A DNA stretch of 64,000 nucleotides from Parvularcula sp964219355. Lineage in GTDB: Bacteria > Pseudomonadota > Alphaproteobacteria > Caulobacterales > Parvularculaceae. Each line of letters begins with the position of its first letter. The stretch's first letter is position 1. Below the pieces are notes generated by a model, which ran no database searches, had not been told where the DNA came from, and saw only the letters and a list, made by a program, of their open reading frames with translations. Below, piece after piece: positions 25,951 through 35,507 of this stretch. The position numbers and the translations under genes were made by a program. The stretch lies in assembly GCA_964219355.1 (NCBI GenBank), contig CAXPOZ010000001.1, forward strand, positions 62,001-126,000. Reading direction: 5' to 3'.

Positions 25951-27192
25951 CTTTTTTGCTGTTTTCTCCGCTGCCGCCACCCCGGCGCCAAGTCCCAAGA
26001 AAGCCGAGAGCCACCAGACAACCGCCGGAATCTCCAGCCCATAATCGAGCATGCCATGAAGCAGGACGAGGAGCATCATTGCGCCCGCTAGCTTCATCAT
26101 GCCCCGCTGCCGGCGACGGCGCGCAAGACCCGCCCGAAGCGGCAGAATGGCGGCTGCCAGGATCGCAAGCCCGCCTGCCACACCGACAATTCCTCCCTGC
26201 ACGAGCCATTGCAGGAGGAGGTTATGCGCCGCCCCCTGCTGGATCAGGATCGGCGCCGTCTCCAATGTAATATGCGGCGCAATCGCCTCTTCGAAGCGAC
26301 CAAACCCATGCCCGAAGAGAGGCGCATCCTGAAACGCTGCCAGCGAGACCTGCCAGATCAGCATACGGCCATTCCCGTCGATGGCTCCCTCGGTCAGTCG
26401 ATCGCCAAGCACGCTGCCGCTCGCCGCCGTCAGGCCTGCGCCGACGATCAGGATCGCCATCACCGGCACCCAGAAAGGGAGTTTGCTCTCCGCCTCCTGA
26501 CGGTCCCAGAAAATGAGCCCCGCGCCTGCAACAATCGTTGCGGCAATCCCCCCGCGTGAGCCGGTCAGCATCAGGCAGGTGAGTGAGAAGATCAGGACGA
26601 GGAGCGGCAGGGTTGCCCCCTTACCCAGCCGATCGAAAATCCCGGCTAGGCCTCCGCCGCCCAGGACGCGCAAGACGCCTGCGAGTCCAAAGAGAGAAAA
26701 CATCCCGAAGAGGGTTGCCGCTGTGTTCGCTGACAGGAAGGCTGCCGTCAGCCGCCCCTCATGAAAGGCTTTGGTCTGGCCATAGACCGTGTCGGGCGAG
26801 GCGATAAAATTGAAAAAGGCGGCAATGCCGACCAGCAGGACCGCAATGCTCATGGCCCGGAAGACTTGCTCTGCCTGACGCCCGGTCGAGACCGCCCCTG
26901 CCAGGGTCAGATAAACCGCGCCTGCCGCCAGCAGGACCGCAAGGTCCGGCAGGCTGATGGCTGGATGCGGCCCGAGGCTTTGTCCCAGAACGACGATGGC
27001 GCCGCCCCAAAGACCCAGCCAGATCGCCGGGGTCAGCCGGATACGCGGGGTGACCCATGCCGCAACGGCTCCCACGCTGAGGAATGCCCCGGACAGGAAT
27101 AGCGCAAAGGCCGGCCTGTCGGCACCGAACAGGGCCGTTGCGAGGACGAGCAGGAAGAGAACGGGTCCAGCCAGAAAAAGCGTCTTTGCCAT
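25933..27192 (-). CDS. O-antigen ligase / Wzy-C family membrane protein
   Basis: A 419-residue polytopic protein of about eleven membrane segments. The Wzy_C signature region is present: LTGSRGGIAAT, a periplasmic loop with GHGFGRFEEA, and HNLLLQWLVQGG. The family joins or polymerises surface glycans; WaaL and Wzy cannot be told apart from sequence alone. The ATG at 27192 opens directly on the first membrane segment; longer in-frame starts overlap the LytTR gene. No glycosyltransferases are adjacent. Confidence 0.8.
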   Translation of the reverse strand: MAKTLFLAGPVLFLLVLATALFGADRPAFALFLSGAFLSVGAVAAWVTPRIRLTPAIWLGLWGGAIVVLGQSLGPHPAISLPDLAVLLAAGAVYLTLAGAVSTGRQAEQVFRAMSIAVLLVGIAAFFNFIASPDTVYGQTKAFHEGRLTAAFLSANTAATLFGMFSLFGLAGVLRVLGGGGLAGIFDRLGKGATLPLLVLIFSLTCLMLTGSRGGIAATIVAGAGLIFWDRQEAESKLPFWVPVMAILIVGAGLTAASGSVLGDRLTEGAIDGNGRMLIWQVSLAAFQDAPLFGHGFGRFEEAIAPHITLETAPILIQQGAAHNLLLQWLVQGGIVGVAGGLAILAAAILPLRAGLARRRRQRGMMKLAGAMMLLVLLHGMLDYGLEIPAVVWWLSAFLGLGAGVAAAEKTAKKKSPGQ

Positions 27193-27226
27193 GACGCCCT
27201 TTCTACCGCGCAACACTTTGGAAAGG

Positions 27227-28741
27227 TTAAACGGCGTCGAGCGCCTCGCGCACGCGCGGCATGATCCGCTTGCTGACCGGCACCTGATGGCCGGAGCTGA
27301 GCACCAGCTCACCCGTACCTGAGGGCAACCGCCGCAATTCCGCGATCAGATGCGTGTTGACGATATGCGAACGGTGGACCCTCAGGAACTGGCCCGGCAG
27401 CTCAGCTTCGAGCGCGTTCAGCGTCGCCGAATGCAGCATCTCTTCTCCGGTGGTCAGGTGCAGCTCGACATAATCGCCCGCCCCGCTGGCGCTGGCGATT
27501 TCCGCCGCTTTGACCTTCTGCATTCGGCCATTGCTGCGAATGGTGATCGACGCGGCCTCGGTCTGCTCCCGCTCTTTGAGCGCCTGTTCAAGCTGGTGGC
27601 GGCGACGCTCTGTTTCCTGCTGCTCAAGGCTGATGGCCCGGTAGGCCCGCGCCTGCACAAGGAAGAGAAAGCCGAGAAGCCCCGCCACGAGGAAGTAAAA
27701 GCCGATATCAAGAAAGATGAAGGGCGCAACGACAACGAGGACAAGAAAGCTGAGGAACGCTGCCAGATGATAGCGCGCCTCACTGTCACCCCGGAATGCA
27801 GCCATGCCCGCCATGACGGCCGCGCCAAGGCAGGGCGTCATGATCGCCAGCATGGTCTTGCGGTCAAAGCCCCCGGCGTAAATGATCATGAGGAGGGTCA
27901 GAACGACCGTGCCTGCGATGATCCATCCGCGTCTGGGTACGGCAAAGCGGTGCGCGGTATGCGCCAGCATGGTGAGGCCGAAACTCCCGGCAAAGAACAA
28001 TAAGAGGACCAGCCGCACATCCTGAAACCAGTATGGATAGCTCCAAAGCCCGCGCGAGACTTCCGAAAGAAGCTGCCCGCCCGCCGCGACCGACGCCGCC
28101 GCCAGAATGAGCGAGCCAAACCGGTCCTGCCCCAAGGCCGCAAAACTGCCGAAATAGAGAAAACCCGCAAGGAACAGCCCGAAGGTCAGAAGCGAGAGCC
28201 AGTATTTGGAGATCATCCGAAACCGCGGCGGGCCGTAGGGCGCAATTCCCGCAACATGGAGCGGATGGGCGAGCCGGATCAGGCTGTGATGCCCGGACAT
28301 CAGGATTACGAGCTCATTCTGCCCAGCCCGCAGCGCCCCTGGCGGGATAAAGAAGACCGCATCCTGACGGCCCGCGACCTCGGTTGAGGCACTGAGCCCC
28401 GGCATCCCGTTCCGCCCTAGAGGCGCCCCGTTCAGCCAGACCTCGCTCGATGCCTTGATCGACAGGAAAAGACCAAGCGGCGCGGATGCCTCGTCATAGC
28501 CTACCGGCACCTCGAACTCCGTCCGGACCCATATCGCATGGCGTTGCGGATCCATGTCCCACGCATTCATCTGCTCGCAAGCCGCAGCCTCGAAATCGAC
28601 ATTCCCGATCTCAAGGCTGCTCGCCGGGCAGACCGTCATCTCTTCTCTGGTCAGCACCAGATAGCCGTCCTCCGGCGTAGTGGCAGCTTGCGCCATTGGC
28701 AGAAGGAGAAAGACCACAAGGAGGGAGAGGAGCCGAATCAT
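27227..28741 (-). CDS. Membrane-bound LytTR transcriptional regulator
   Basis: A 504-residue one-component regulator. From the N-terminus: signal peptide (LLSLLVVFLLLPMAQA), a periplasmic beta-rich domain (IWVRTEFEVPVG, FFIPPGALRAGQNELVI) like the 7TMR-DISM extracellular type, seven hydrophobic segments, a short coiled coil (EQQETERRRHQLEQALKERE), and a C-terminal LytTR DNA-binding domain (GAGDYVELHLTTGEEM, FLRVHRSHIVN). It probably senses a periplasmic ligand and regulates genes directly from the membrane. The start at 28741 is fixed by the signal peptide and GAGGGAGAGGAG upstream. Its target is unknown; the O-antigen ligase-like gene follows after 34 bp. Confidence 0.85.
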   Translation of the reverse strand: MIRLLSLLVVFLLLPMAQAATTPEDGYLVLTREEMTVCPASSLEIGNVDFEAAACEQMNAWDMDPQRHAIWVRTEFEVPVGYDEASAPLGLFLSIKASSEVWLNGAPLGRNGMPGLSASTEVAGRQDAVFFIPPGALRAGQNELVILMSGHHSLIRLAHPLHVAGIAPYGPPRFRMISKYWLSLLTFGLFLAGFLYFGSFAALGQDRFGSLILAAASVAAGGQLLSEVSRGLWSYPYWFQDVRLVLLLFFAGSFGLTMLAHTAHRFAVPRRGWIIAGTVVLTLLMIIYAGGFDRKTMLAIMTPCLGAAVMAGMAAFRGDSEARYHLAAFLSFLVLVVVAPFIFLDIGFYFLVAGLLGFLFLVQARAYRAISLEQQETERRRHQLEQALKEREQTEAASITIRSNGRMQKVKAAEIASASGAGDYVELHLTTGEEMLHSATLNALEAELPGQFLRVHRSHIVNTHLIAELRRLPSGTGELVLSSGHQVPVSKRIMPRVREALDAV

Positions 28742-28876
28742 ATCCCACCCTACGCCCGCTCGCCGAAGATGAGAGGCCCGCTGGCCGATTTCCTTGCCCC
28801 GCTCACCGATCATTGCACGCGGTGCCCACCGGGAGCGCCCAGCATGGGGCCCATCGCAATCCCGGAAAGACCGCTC

Positions 28877-30313
28877 ATGTTCCCTCGCTTCAGCCCGCTT
28901 CTCCTCCTGCCCTTCCTCCTCATCGGAGAGGCCATCGCCGCACCGCCCAATGAGAAAGCGATCACTTTCACCGCACAGGACGGCTCTTCGGTCGAGGCCT
29001 TTGAGGGCACATTCGAGGTGCCGGAGAACCGGGCGGACCCGGACAGCCGGACGCTCACCCTTGGCTATGTCCGCTTCCCCGCGACGACCGAGACACCCGG
29101 CGCACCGATCGTCTATCTTGCCGGCGGCCCCGGCGGCTCTGGCACCGGCACGGCAAAGGGACGGCGCTTCCCCCTTTTCATGGCGCTGCGCGAACAAGCC
29201 GATGTCATTGCTTTTGACCAGCGCGGCACCGGGCTGTCCGACCAGTTTCCGGGCTGTATCTCGGATACGCCCGAACCCGTCACCGCGATCAGCGATGAGG
29301 CCTATATCGCCCTCACCCGCACCGCCTTCGCCGAGTGCCTTGCCTTCTGGGAAGACGAAGGCATCGACATTTCGGGCTACAACACCATCGAAAGCGCGCG
29401 CGACATCGACGCCCTGCGCTCTCATCTGGGCACAGAGAAAGTCAGACTGTGGGGCATTTCCTACGGCACCCATCTCGCGCTCGCTGCAATGAAGGAAATG
29501 CCGGAGCGGATCGACCGCGCCATCCTCGCCAGCGTCGAGGGGCTCGACCAGACGGTCAAAATGCCCGCTCGGACCGATGCCTATTACGCCCGGCTTCAGA
29601 CGGCCGTGCTAAGCCAAGACAAGGCCGCCGACGCAATGCCGGACATTGCCGGGATGATGCGCCGCGTGCTGGCGCGCCTTGAGGACGAACCCGTCACGCT
29701 CAGCATCCCGCTCGAGAGCGGGAGCCAGGAGATCATCTGGACACGGCGCGACATGCAGCGGGTCAATGCCGGGCTGGTCGCTGATCCGGGCTCGGCTGCG
29801 TACCTCCTCGGCATCTATCTTGCCGCCGATCAGGGGGACTTCTCCCCCCTCGAAGGGGCTCTTGCGCGATACCGCCGGCCACAAGAGATGATGAGTTTCA
29901 ACGGCATGTCGTCCGGAATGGATGTCGCCTCCGGCATCGGCGCGGCCCGCCTTGCCGCGTTTGAGGGCCAGGCGAAATCCGCCCTCAACGGCCAATGGCA
30001 TAATTTCCCAATGCCCCAGCTTGCCACCGCCGCGCCTGATCTCGATCTGGGAGATGAGTTCCGGCAGGCACCTGCAAACGCCATCCCGACCCTTGTCTTC
30101 TCGGGCACGCTTGATGGCCGGACCTTCCCCGAAAGCCAGCGCGAAGCCGTGGCGGGCCTCTCGAACGCCCACATCGTGACGGTCGTGAATGCCGGGCACA
30201 ATCTCTTCATGGTCTCCCCGGAAGTCGGTGAGGTCATGGCGCGCTTCCTCGACGGCGAGGAGATCACGACCGAAGAGATCACCGTCCCCCTGCCCGACTT
30301 CCTGCCTTATTGA
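28877..30313 (+). CDS. Alpha/beta-hydrolase, tripeptidyl/prolyl aminopeptidase type, secreted
   Basis: A 478-residue protein with a signal peptide (FSPLLLLPFLLIGEAIA). It has the alpha/beta-hydrolase marks of the prolyl aminopeptidase group: GGPGGSG oxyanion loop, nucleophile elbow GISYG with S195, D413 in SGTLDGRTF, and H441 in NAGHNLF. It likely trims N-terminal residues from peptides in the periplasm. It is divergent from the LytTR gene, with 135 bp between start codons. Confidence 0.87.
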   Translation: MFPRFSPLLLLPFLLIGEAIAAPPNEKAITFTAQDGSSVEAFEGTFEVPENRADPDSRTLTLGYVRFPATTETPGAPIVYLAGGPGGSGTGTAKGRRFPLFMALREQADVIAFDQRGTGLSDQFPGCISDTPEPVTAISDEAYIALTRTAFAECLAFWEDEGIDISGYNTIESARDIDALRSHLGTEKVRLWGISYGTHLALAAMKEMPERIDRAILASVEGLDQTVKMPARTDAYYARLQTAVLSQDKAADAMPDIAGMMRRVLARLEDEPVTLSIPLESGSQEIIWTRRDMQRVNAGLVADPGSAAYLLGIYLAADQGDFSPLEGALARYRRPQEMMSFNGMSSGMDVASGIGAARLAAFEGQAKSALNGQWHNFPMPQLATAAPDLDLGDEFRQAPANAIPTLVFSGTLDGRTFPESQREAVAGLSNAHIVTVVNAGHNLFMVSPEVGEVMARFLDGEEITTEEITVPLPDFLPY

Positions 30314-30375
30314 CCGGCTGGACGTCCCCCCACGGCGCCGCTTAAGGGCCATGATTGGCTCTTAGGCGACGAGTG

Positions 30376-31986
30376 ATGGCGCGGAACATTCTCAAATCCA
30401 TGGCGACAGTGTCGGGGCTGACCCTGCTCAGCCGCCTGCTCGGCTTTGCGCGCCAGCTCCTGCTCGCCGGGCTCGTCGGCGCGTCGGGCACGCCGGTCGC
30501 GGATGCCTTCAACGTCGCCTTCCGCCTGCCCAACATGTTTCGCCGCCTGCTCGCCGAAGGCGCCTTTCAGGCCGCTTTCGTGCCGCTCTTTCAGGGCAAG
30601 ACCGTCAATGACGACATGGGCGAGGCCAAGCGTTTCGCCGAGGATGTCCTTGCCTGGCTGATCGTCATCCTGACCGCGCTCTCGGCAGCGGCGATGATCT
30701 TTACACCGCTTTTCGTCAGCGTGCTCGCCACCGGCTTCCGGGATGATGCCGAGCGCTTTACCCTGACGGTCGAATATACCCGCATCATGTTCCCCTATCT
30801 CGCCTGCATGTCGATGGTCGGGATTTATGGCGGGATGCTGAACGCCCTGCACCGATTTGCCGCCGCTGCTGCCGCGCCGCTCCTCCTCAATATCGTATGG
30901 ATCGCAGGGCTCCTTGCCTTTGCCCATCGCCCGGAGGAAGAGATCGGCCGCGCCGCCGCCGGCGCCGTCATGGCGGGCGGGGTGCTCCAGCTCATCATGC
31001 TGCTGATCGCGGGGTACCGCTCAAAGCTTCTCCTGCGCCTGCGCCTGCCGCACCTGACCCAAGGGGTCAAACGCCTGATCCTTCTCGGCACGCCCGGTTT
31101 CATCGCGGCAGGGGCGCTGCAGATCAATCTCATCGTCGGCACCAATGTCGCCTCGCGGCAAGCAGGCGCGAATAGCTGGCTTGCCTATGCCGACCAGCTC
31201 TACCAGCTCCCGCTCTCAATGATCGGCATTGCGCTCGGCATCGTCCTCATGCCCGCGATCAGCCGGTCGGTGAAATCAGGCAATGAGAAAGGCGCGATCC
31301 GTACACTGAGCCGGGGGATCGAGGTCGCGCTCTTCTTCGCCCTGCCCGCCGCCGCCGCCCTCATCGTCATCCCGGACAGGGTCTGCGCGGCCCTGTTCCA
31401 GGATCTGGCCGGCGACGTCACCCGCCTGATCGGCGCAGGGCGCTCGGCCTTCAATGATCACGATGTCGAGATGACGGGCCTTGCCATTATGCTCTTCGGC
31501 ATCGGCCTGCCCGCCTTTGTTCTGCAAAAAGTGTTGAATGCGGCCTATTTTGCTCGTGAGGACACCAAGACGCCGATGAAGTTCGCCCTCACCGGCATCG
31601 CCCTCAATGCGATCGTCTCGATCTCGCTCTTCCCTGTCATCGGCTTTCTCTCCGTGCCGCTGGGGACGATCTGCGCGAGCTGGACCGAAGTCACGCTGCT
31701 CTCTTTCACTCTGGCAAGGCGCGGGCACCTCGCGCCCGGCGCAAAATTCCTGACCCGCACGATTCGCGTCATCCTCGCCGCCGCCCTGCTCGGCGCCCTT
31801 CTTTATGGCTGCAAGCTCGAATGGGAGATGCTGCGCGGCTTTGCCTTGGGGCAGGACTGGCTCCTCCTGATCGTCCTCGTCGGGATCAGTGTTGTCCTTT
31901 ATGCCGGGATCACCGTCCTGATCGGCGGGGTGGACCCGCGCGAATGGCGAGGCGGTGGCCCGGCCCCGGCTCAATCCACCGAATAA
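30376..31986 (+). CDS. murJ: MurJ lipid II flippase
   Basis: A 536-residue MviN/MurJ protein with about fourteen membrane segments, starting with the typical KSMATVSGLTLLSRLLGFAR. It moves lipid II across the inner membrane for peptidoglycan synthesis and is normally essential. Conserved segments include FNVAFRLPNMFRRLLAEGAF and GTNVASRQAG. The ATG at 30376 is chosen over an upstream TTG because it matches family starts. The last 16 bp overlap the convergent acyl-CoA ligase gene. Confidence 0.95.
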   Translation: MARNILKSMATVSGLTLLSRLLGFARQLLLAGLVGASGTPVADAFNVAFRLPNMFRRLLAEGAFQAAFVPLFQGKTVNDDMGEAKRFAEDVLAWLIVILTALSAAAMIFTPLFVSVLATGFRDDAERFTLTVEYTRIMFPYLACMSMVGIYGGMLNALHRFAAAAAAPLLLNIVWIAGLLAFAHRPEEEIGRAAAGAVMAGGVLQLIMLLIAGYRSKLLLRLRLPHLTQGVKRLILLGTPGFIAAGALQINLIVGTNVASRQAGANSWLAYADQLYQLPLSMIGIALGIVLMPAISRSVKSGNEKGAIRTLSRGIEVALFFALPAAAALIVIPDRVCAALFQDLAGDVTRLIGAGRSAFNDHDVEMTGLAIMLFGIGLPAFVLQKVLNAAYFAREDTKTPMKFALTGIALNAIVSISLFPVIGFLSVPLGTICASWTEVTLLSFTLARRGHLAPGAKFLTRTIRVILAAALLGALLYGCKLEWEMLRGFALGQDWLLLIVLVGISVVLYAGITVLIGGVDPREWRGGGPAPAQSTE

Positions 31987-33689
31987 TGAGCTGGATACAT
32001 GGCCGTCACCTGACGGATCATTCGCTTGTCGATCTTGCCTGTCGTGCCGCGCGGCAGAGACTGGGGTGACGCCCAGAGCCGCTGCGGCACCTTGAAAGCG
32101 GCGAGCTTCTCGGCCGTATGGGCACGGAGCTTTTCCAGATCGACTTGACCTGCGGAAGACCAGACTGTCGCCCCGACAATCTCACCATATTTCTCGTCGG
32201 GCACGGCAAAGACGCAGGCCTCATCGACGCCTGGAAATGAGAGCAGCATGTTCTCAACCTCAAGGCAGGAAATGTTCTCGCCGCCCCGAATGATGAGATC
32301 CTTTGACCGGTCGAGGATGTATAAAATCCCCTCCTCATCGACATAACCGAGATCGCCTGTGCGGAACCATCCGCCATCATGGAAGGCCGCTTCCGTTGCC
32401 GCCTCATCCTCGAGATACGCCCGGAAATTGGCCGGGCTCTTGATGCAGATTTCCCCTTTCTCTCCCCGGGAAAGCTGCGTGCCATCCTCGCCGAAGGCCT
32501 CAATCTGTGTGACCGGCGGCACGACGCGGCCGGCCGCAGACGGATTATCGAGAAAATCCTGCAGGGTGATATGCGTGCCGAGTGCATTGGTTTCGGTGAG
32601 GCCATAGCCTGAGGACATCGACTTGCCCGGGAAGGTCTCGGCCTGTTCTGCGAGCTGGGTTTCGGGACGCTTTGCGCCCCCGGTCGCGATATCAACCAGA
32701 CTGACAAGATCCTCTGGGTCGGCATGCCGGGTCAGGTCATGGGCCATGGTCGGCACACCGATGAAATTGGTGATCTTTTCCTTAGCAATAAGTTTGCCTG
32801 CCTCAATGGGGTCCCAGCGATAAAGGAAGACCAGCTTCTTGCCGGTGAGGAAGGAGAGCAGAAGCACCGTGTGCGATGCGGTGACATGGAACAGCGGCAG
32901 GGTCACAAGGACGGAAGGGTTCTCGGGCACGAAAGGGAATTCCGGCCGCAAGCGCTGGGCCACGTTCAACAGAAAGGAAAAAGACATCACCGAGTTGATG
33001 CAGCTTCGGTGGGTCAGCAGCACGCCCTTTGGCTTGCCCGTAGTGCCCGATGTATAGATCAGGCAATAATCACTATCAGGATCAATCTGGACCGGGGGCG
33101 GCGTCGCCGATATCGCGCTATCATTGACGATCTCCGCGAAGGTCACGTCTGCAGCCTCGACTTCTTCTCGCGCCCCGACAAAGGTCAGCCCCAGCTCTTC
33201 CTTGCACGGCAAAAAGGCGGCCCCGCGTTTGGCGTCACAAACGACAATCTTCGCAGCCGCCCGCGTCAGCCCCTGACGCAGCTCATCGGCCTGCCAGAAG
33301 GAATTGATCGGCACGATGACCGCGCCGGCGGCCGCAATACCAAGATAAGCGATGCACCATTCTGGATAGTTCCGCATCGCGATGGCGACCCGGTCCCCGG
33401 TCTTCACCCCTTTTTCAGTGATCAACCAGTTGGCGAACCGCATGGCCTGTGACCAGGCCTCCGCCACTGTCAGCCGCTCCTCGCCATAGACAAGGAAATC
33501 CCGATCCGCGAATTCCGCCGCCTTTGCGGCAAACAGATCACGGACGGACATGTTTGAGAGTAAAAAGCTGCGGTCATAATACACACCGCGCACCTTTTTC
33601 GGCTCAACCGCAAAAAGCCCTTTTTCGGCGAGCAGCGCCTCCACCCCATCGGCAAATTCATCACTGGTTATCGGGGCGGGAGCAGTCAT
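31971..33689 (-). CDS. AMP-dependent acyl-CoA synthetase/ligase
   Basis: A 572-residue adenylate-forming enzyme. Seen: the phosphate loop YTSGTTGKPKGVLLTH, GYGLTETNALG, the hinge region RTGDLGYVDEEGILYI, DRSKDLIIRGGENIS, and the C-terminal lysine segment GTTGKIDKRM. It activates a carboxylic acid to its CoA ester; the profile resembles medium- or long-chain fatty acyl or cyclohexane-carboxylate ligases, and the exact substrate is open. It is isolated, with no beta-oxidation genes adjacent. Confidence 0.88.
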   Translation of the reverse strand: MTAPAPITSDEFADGVEALLAEKGLFAVEPKKVRGVYYDRSFLLSNMSVRDLFAAKAAEFADRDFLVYGEERLTVAEAWSQAMRFANWLITEKGVKTGDRVAIAMRNYPEWCIAYLGIAAAGAVIVPINSFWQADELRQGLTRAAAKIVVCDAKRGAAFLPCKEELGLTFVGAREEVEAADVTFAEIVNDSAISATPPPVQIDPDSDYCLIYTSGTTGKPKGVLLTHRSCINSVMSFSFLLNVAQRLRPEFPFVPENPSVLVTLPLFHVTASHTVLLLSFLTGKKLVFLYRWDPIEAGKLIAKEKITNFIGVPTMAHDLTRHADPEDLVSLVDIATGGAKRPETQLAEQAETFPGKSMSSGYGLTETNALGTHITLQDFLDNPSAAGRVVPPVTQIEAFGEDGTQLSRGEKGEICIKSPANFRAYLEDEAATEAAFHDGGWFRTGDLGYVDEEGILYILDRSKDLIIRGGENISCLEVENMLLSFPGVDEACVFAVPDEKYGEIVGATVWSSAGQVDLEKLRAHTAEKLAAFKVPQRLWASPQSLPRGTTGKIDKRMIRQVTAMYPAHYSVD

Positions 33690-33916
33690 AGGGGCCCTCC
33701 TTGGCCATTTTCCGGAACGGTCATTCTATTTAGAGAAGCATGCTTTGGGCTTCCACCACAGTGGATGTGGCAGAAGTTCACATATTGGGGGTCTCTTCCA
33801 GCAACTCGAAATGCGATCCGGTTAAACTCCCGCGATTGACTCGCAACTGGCGCTCGGGCACATGATGACAAATTGCGAATAACTCGCAAATAGTGACGCC
33901 AAGAGACCCCGACATC

Positions 33917-35059
33917 ATGACATTCCGCAAGGCCCTGTTCTGGACCCATCTGACCCTCGCTGTGCCCGCGGCGATCTTCATTTTCCTGATGTCCGCGACC
34001 GGGGTCCTGATCGCTTATGAGCGCTCGATCCTCGGCGCGATCGATGCGAGCCAAACGGTCAGCCCTCAAGACGGCGAAGCTCAGCTCACCGTCGATGAGC
34101 TAGCGGTCATCGCGCGTGAGAAAGCTCCTGAGGGAACCAATCCATCTCTCCGCTTCCTGCCAAAAGAAGACAGGACAGTCATTGCCCAGATGGGCCGCCA
34201 AGGGCGCGTCATTCTTGATCCCTATACGGGCGAAGAACTGCCCGATCTCTCCGCAAAAGCAGGTGAATGGTTTCACAAGATCGAGGAATTCCACCGCTGG
34301 CTCGCCCTCGAAGGAGATGCGCGAGGTACCGGCCGTATGCTGACGGGCGTCTCGAACCTCATCTTCATCTTCCTCATCGTCAGCGGGCTATATCTGTGGA
34401 TCCCCAAAGTCTTCAAATGGGTGTTCTTCCGACAGCATCTCTTTTTCCTGAAGAAATATCCGACCGCCAAAGCGCGTGACTATAACTGGCACCATGTCAT
34501 GGGGATCTGGGCGCTGATCCCGCTCTTCCTGATCGCGACCTCGGCGACCGTGTTCAATTATTCCTGGGCGAATAATCTCGTCTACAAGGCCTTCGGCGAA
34601 GAACCGCCCCAGCGCGGACGCCGTGGTGGCGGACCAAGTGAGGTACCCGCAGCCGAACCCGTAGGTGATCTGGTTTCACTGCAGACTGCCTTTGAAACTG
34701 TGCAGGAGACTGACGCTGGCTGGACGCTGATTGTTGTCGATGTCCCGGCCCCGTCATCTCAGATGGTCCAGATGACGCTGCATAATGGCAATGGCTATCT
34801 GCCCGAACAGCGGGTCACCCTTCACTACGACCGCACTTTGGGTGAGATCACGCGTACCGAAGGCTATGATGAGATGTCGTCGGCCCGCAAGGCGCGCATC
34901 TGGCTGCGTTACATCCATACTGGTGAGCAATATGGGATCATCGGCGTGACGATTGCGACACTCGCCTCGCTCGCCGCCTGTTTCCTTGCCTATACGGGTA
35001 TCGCGCTCGCCTTCCGGCGGCTCATCCTGCCGCTATTCCGTAAACGGAAGAAAGCCTAG
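33917..35059 (+). CDS. PepSY-associated transmembrane protein
   Basis: A 380-residue protein with the PepSY_TM layout: a first membrane helix (THLTLAVPAAIFIFLMSATG), a periplasmic PepSY-like segment, a middle pair of helices, HHVMGIWALIPLFLIATSA, a second periplasmic part with RGRRGGGPSE, and a final helix. Members are found with siderophore receptors and act as membrane reductases or iron-release factors. No TonB receptor is next to it here. The internal ATG is preferred because it opens directly on the first helix. Confidence 0.82.
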   Translation: MTFRKALFWTHLTLAVPAAIFIFLMSATGVLIAYERSILGAIDASQTVSPQDGEAQLTVDELAVIAREKAPEGTNPSLRFLPKEDRTVIAQMGRQGRVILDPYTGEELPDLSAKAGEWFHKIEEFHRWLALEGDARGTGRMLTGVSNLIFIFLIVSGLYLWIPKVFKWVFFRQHLFFLKKYPTAKARDYNWHHVMGIWALIPLFLIATSATVFNYSWANNLVYKAFGEEPPQRGRRGGGPSEVPAAEPVGDLVSLQTAFETVQETDAGWTLIVVDVPAPSSQMVQMTLHNGNGYLPEQRVTLHYDRTLGEITRTEGYDEMSSARKARIWLRYIHTGEQYGIIGVTIATLASLAACFLAYTGIALAFRRLILPLFRKRKKA

Positions 35060-35379
35060 CTTTCCGCGTCCGAATAGGTGCTGCCATGGATACGGACGGC
35101 GAATATGCCATCCGTATCGATCAAAAGCGTCACCGAAGGACCAATCGACAGTTCAAAGGCTTCCGCGCCCTGCCCGGCCACTCGGCCATTTGCATGCCAG
35201 CTATTCTCGCCTTTTTTGGCGATCCGGCCATTGCCGTACCACGCGACATCGCCGGAGAATGCCAATCGGCCATCGGCATGCCATGCCTGATTGCCCTTCA
35301 CGGCTAAACCACCATTTTCATGCCAGACGGTTCCGTCCTTGAACGCGATCCGGCCATCGGGATGCCAGGCAGTGGGCAT
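35056..35379 (-). CDS. Small protein of five 14-residue W-H-x2-G-R repeats
   Basis: A 107-residue protein. Residues 4-73 are five tandem copies of a 14-residue unit with consensus AWH-x-x-GRIA-x-KG-x-x, for example AWHPDGRIAFKDGT and AWHADGRLAFSGDV. The spacing and aromatic/Gly pattern recall MORN-type antiparallel hairpins, although the consensus differs. The remaining 34 residues are a non-repeat cap. GGAG lies seven bases before the ATG, which supports a real gene. It has no signal peptide. It overlaps the convergent PepSY gene end by 4 bp. Function unknown. Confidence 0.75.
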   Translation of the reverse strand: MPTAWHPDGRIAFKDGTVWHENGGLAVKGNQAWHADGRLAFSGDVAWYGNGRIAKKGENSWHANGRVAGQGAEAFELSIGPSVTLLIDTDGIFAVRIHGSTYSDAES

Positions 35380-35507
35380 AGAATATCTCCGCGGGTCTAT
35401 GGGCTCAAAATGTCTGGATTCGTGCGCAGCCAGAAGCCAGTTCTCATTGCCTTGACCTTTAGCTAATCGTCCGCAATTTTAGGACGATCCGCAAATTACC
35501 GTATGCC

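Noticed and set aside
27227..29473. Long N-terminal extension of the LytTR regulator
   Set aside because: The extra part overlaps the divergent peptidase gene and precedes a clear signal peptide and ribosome site at 28741.
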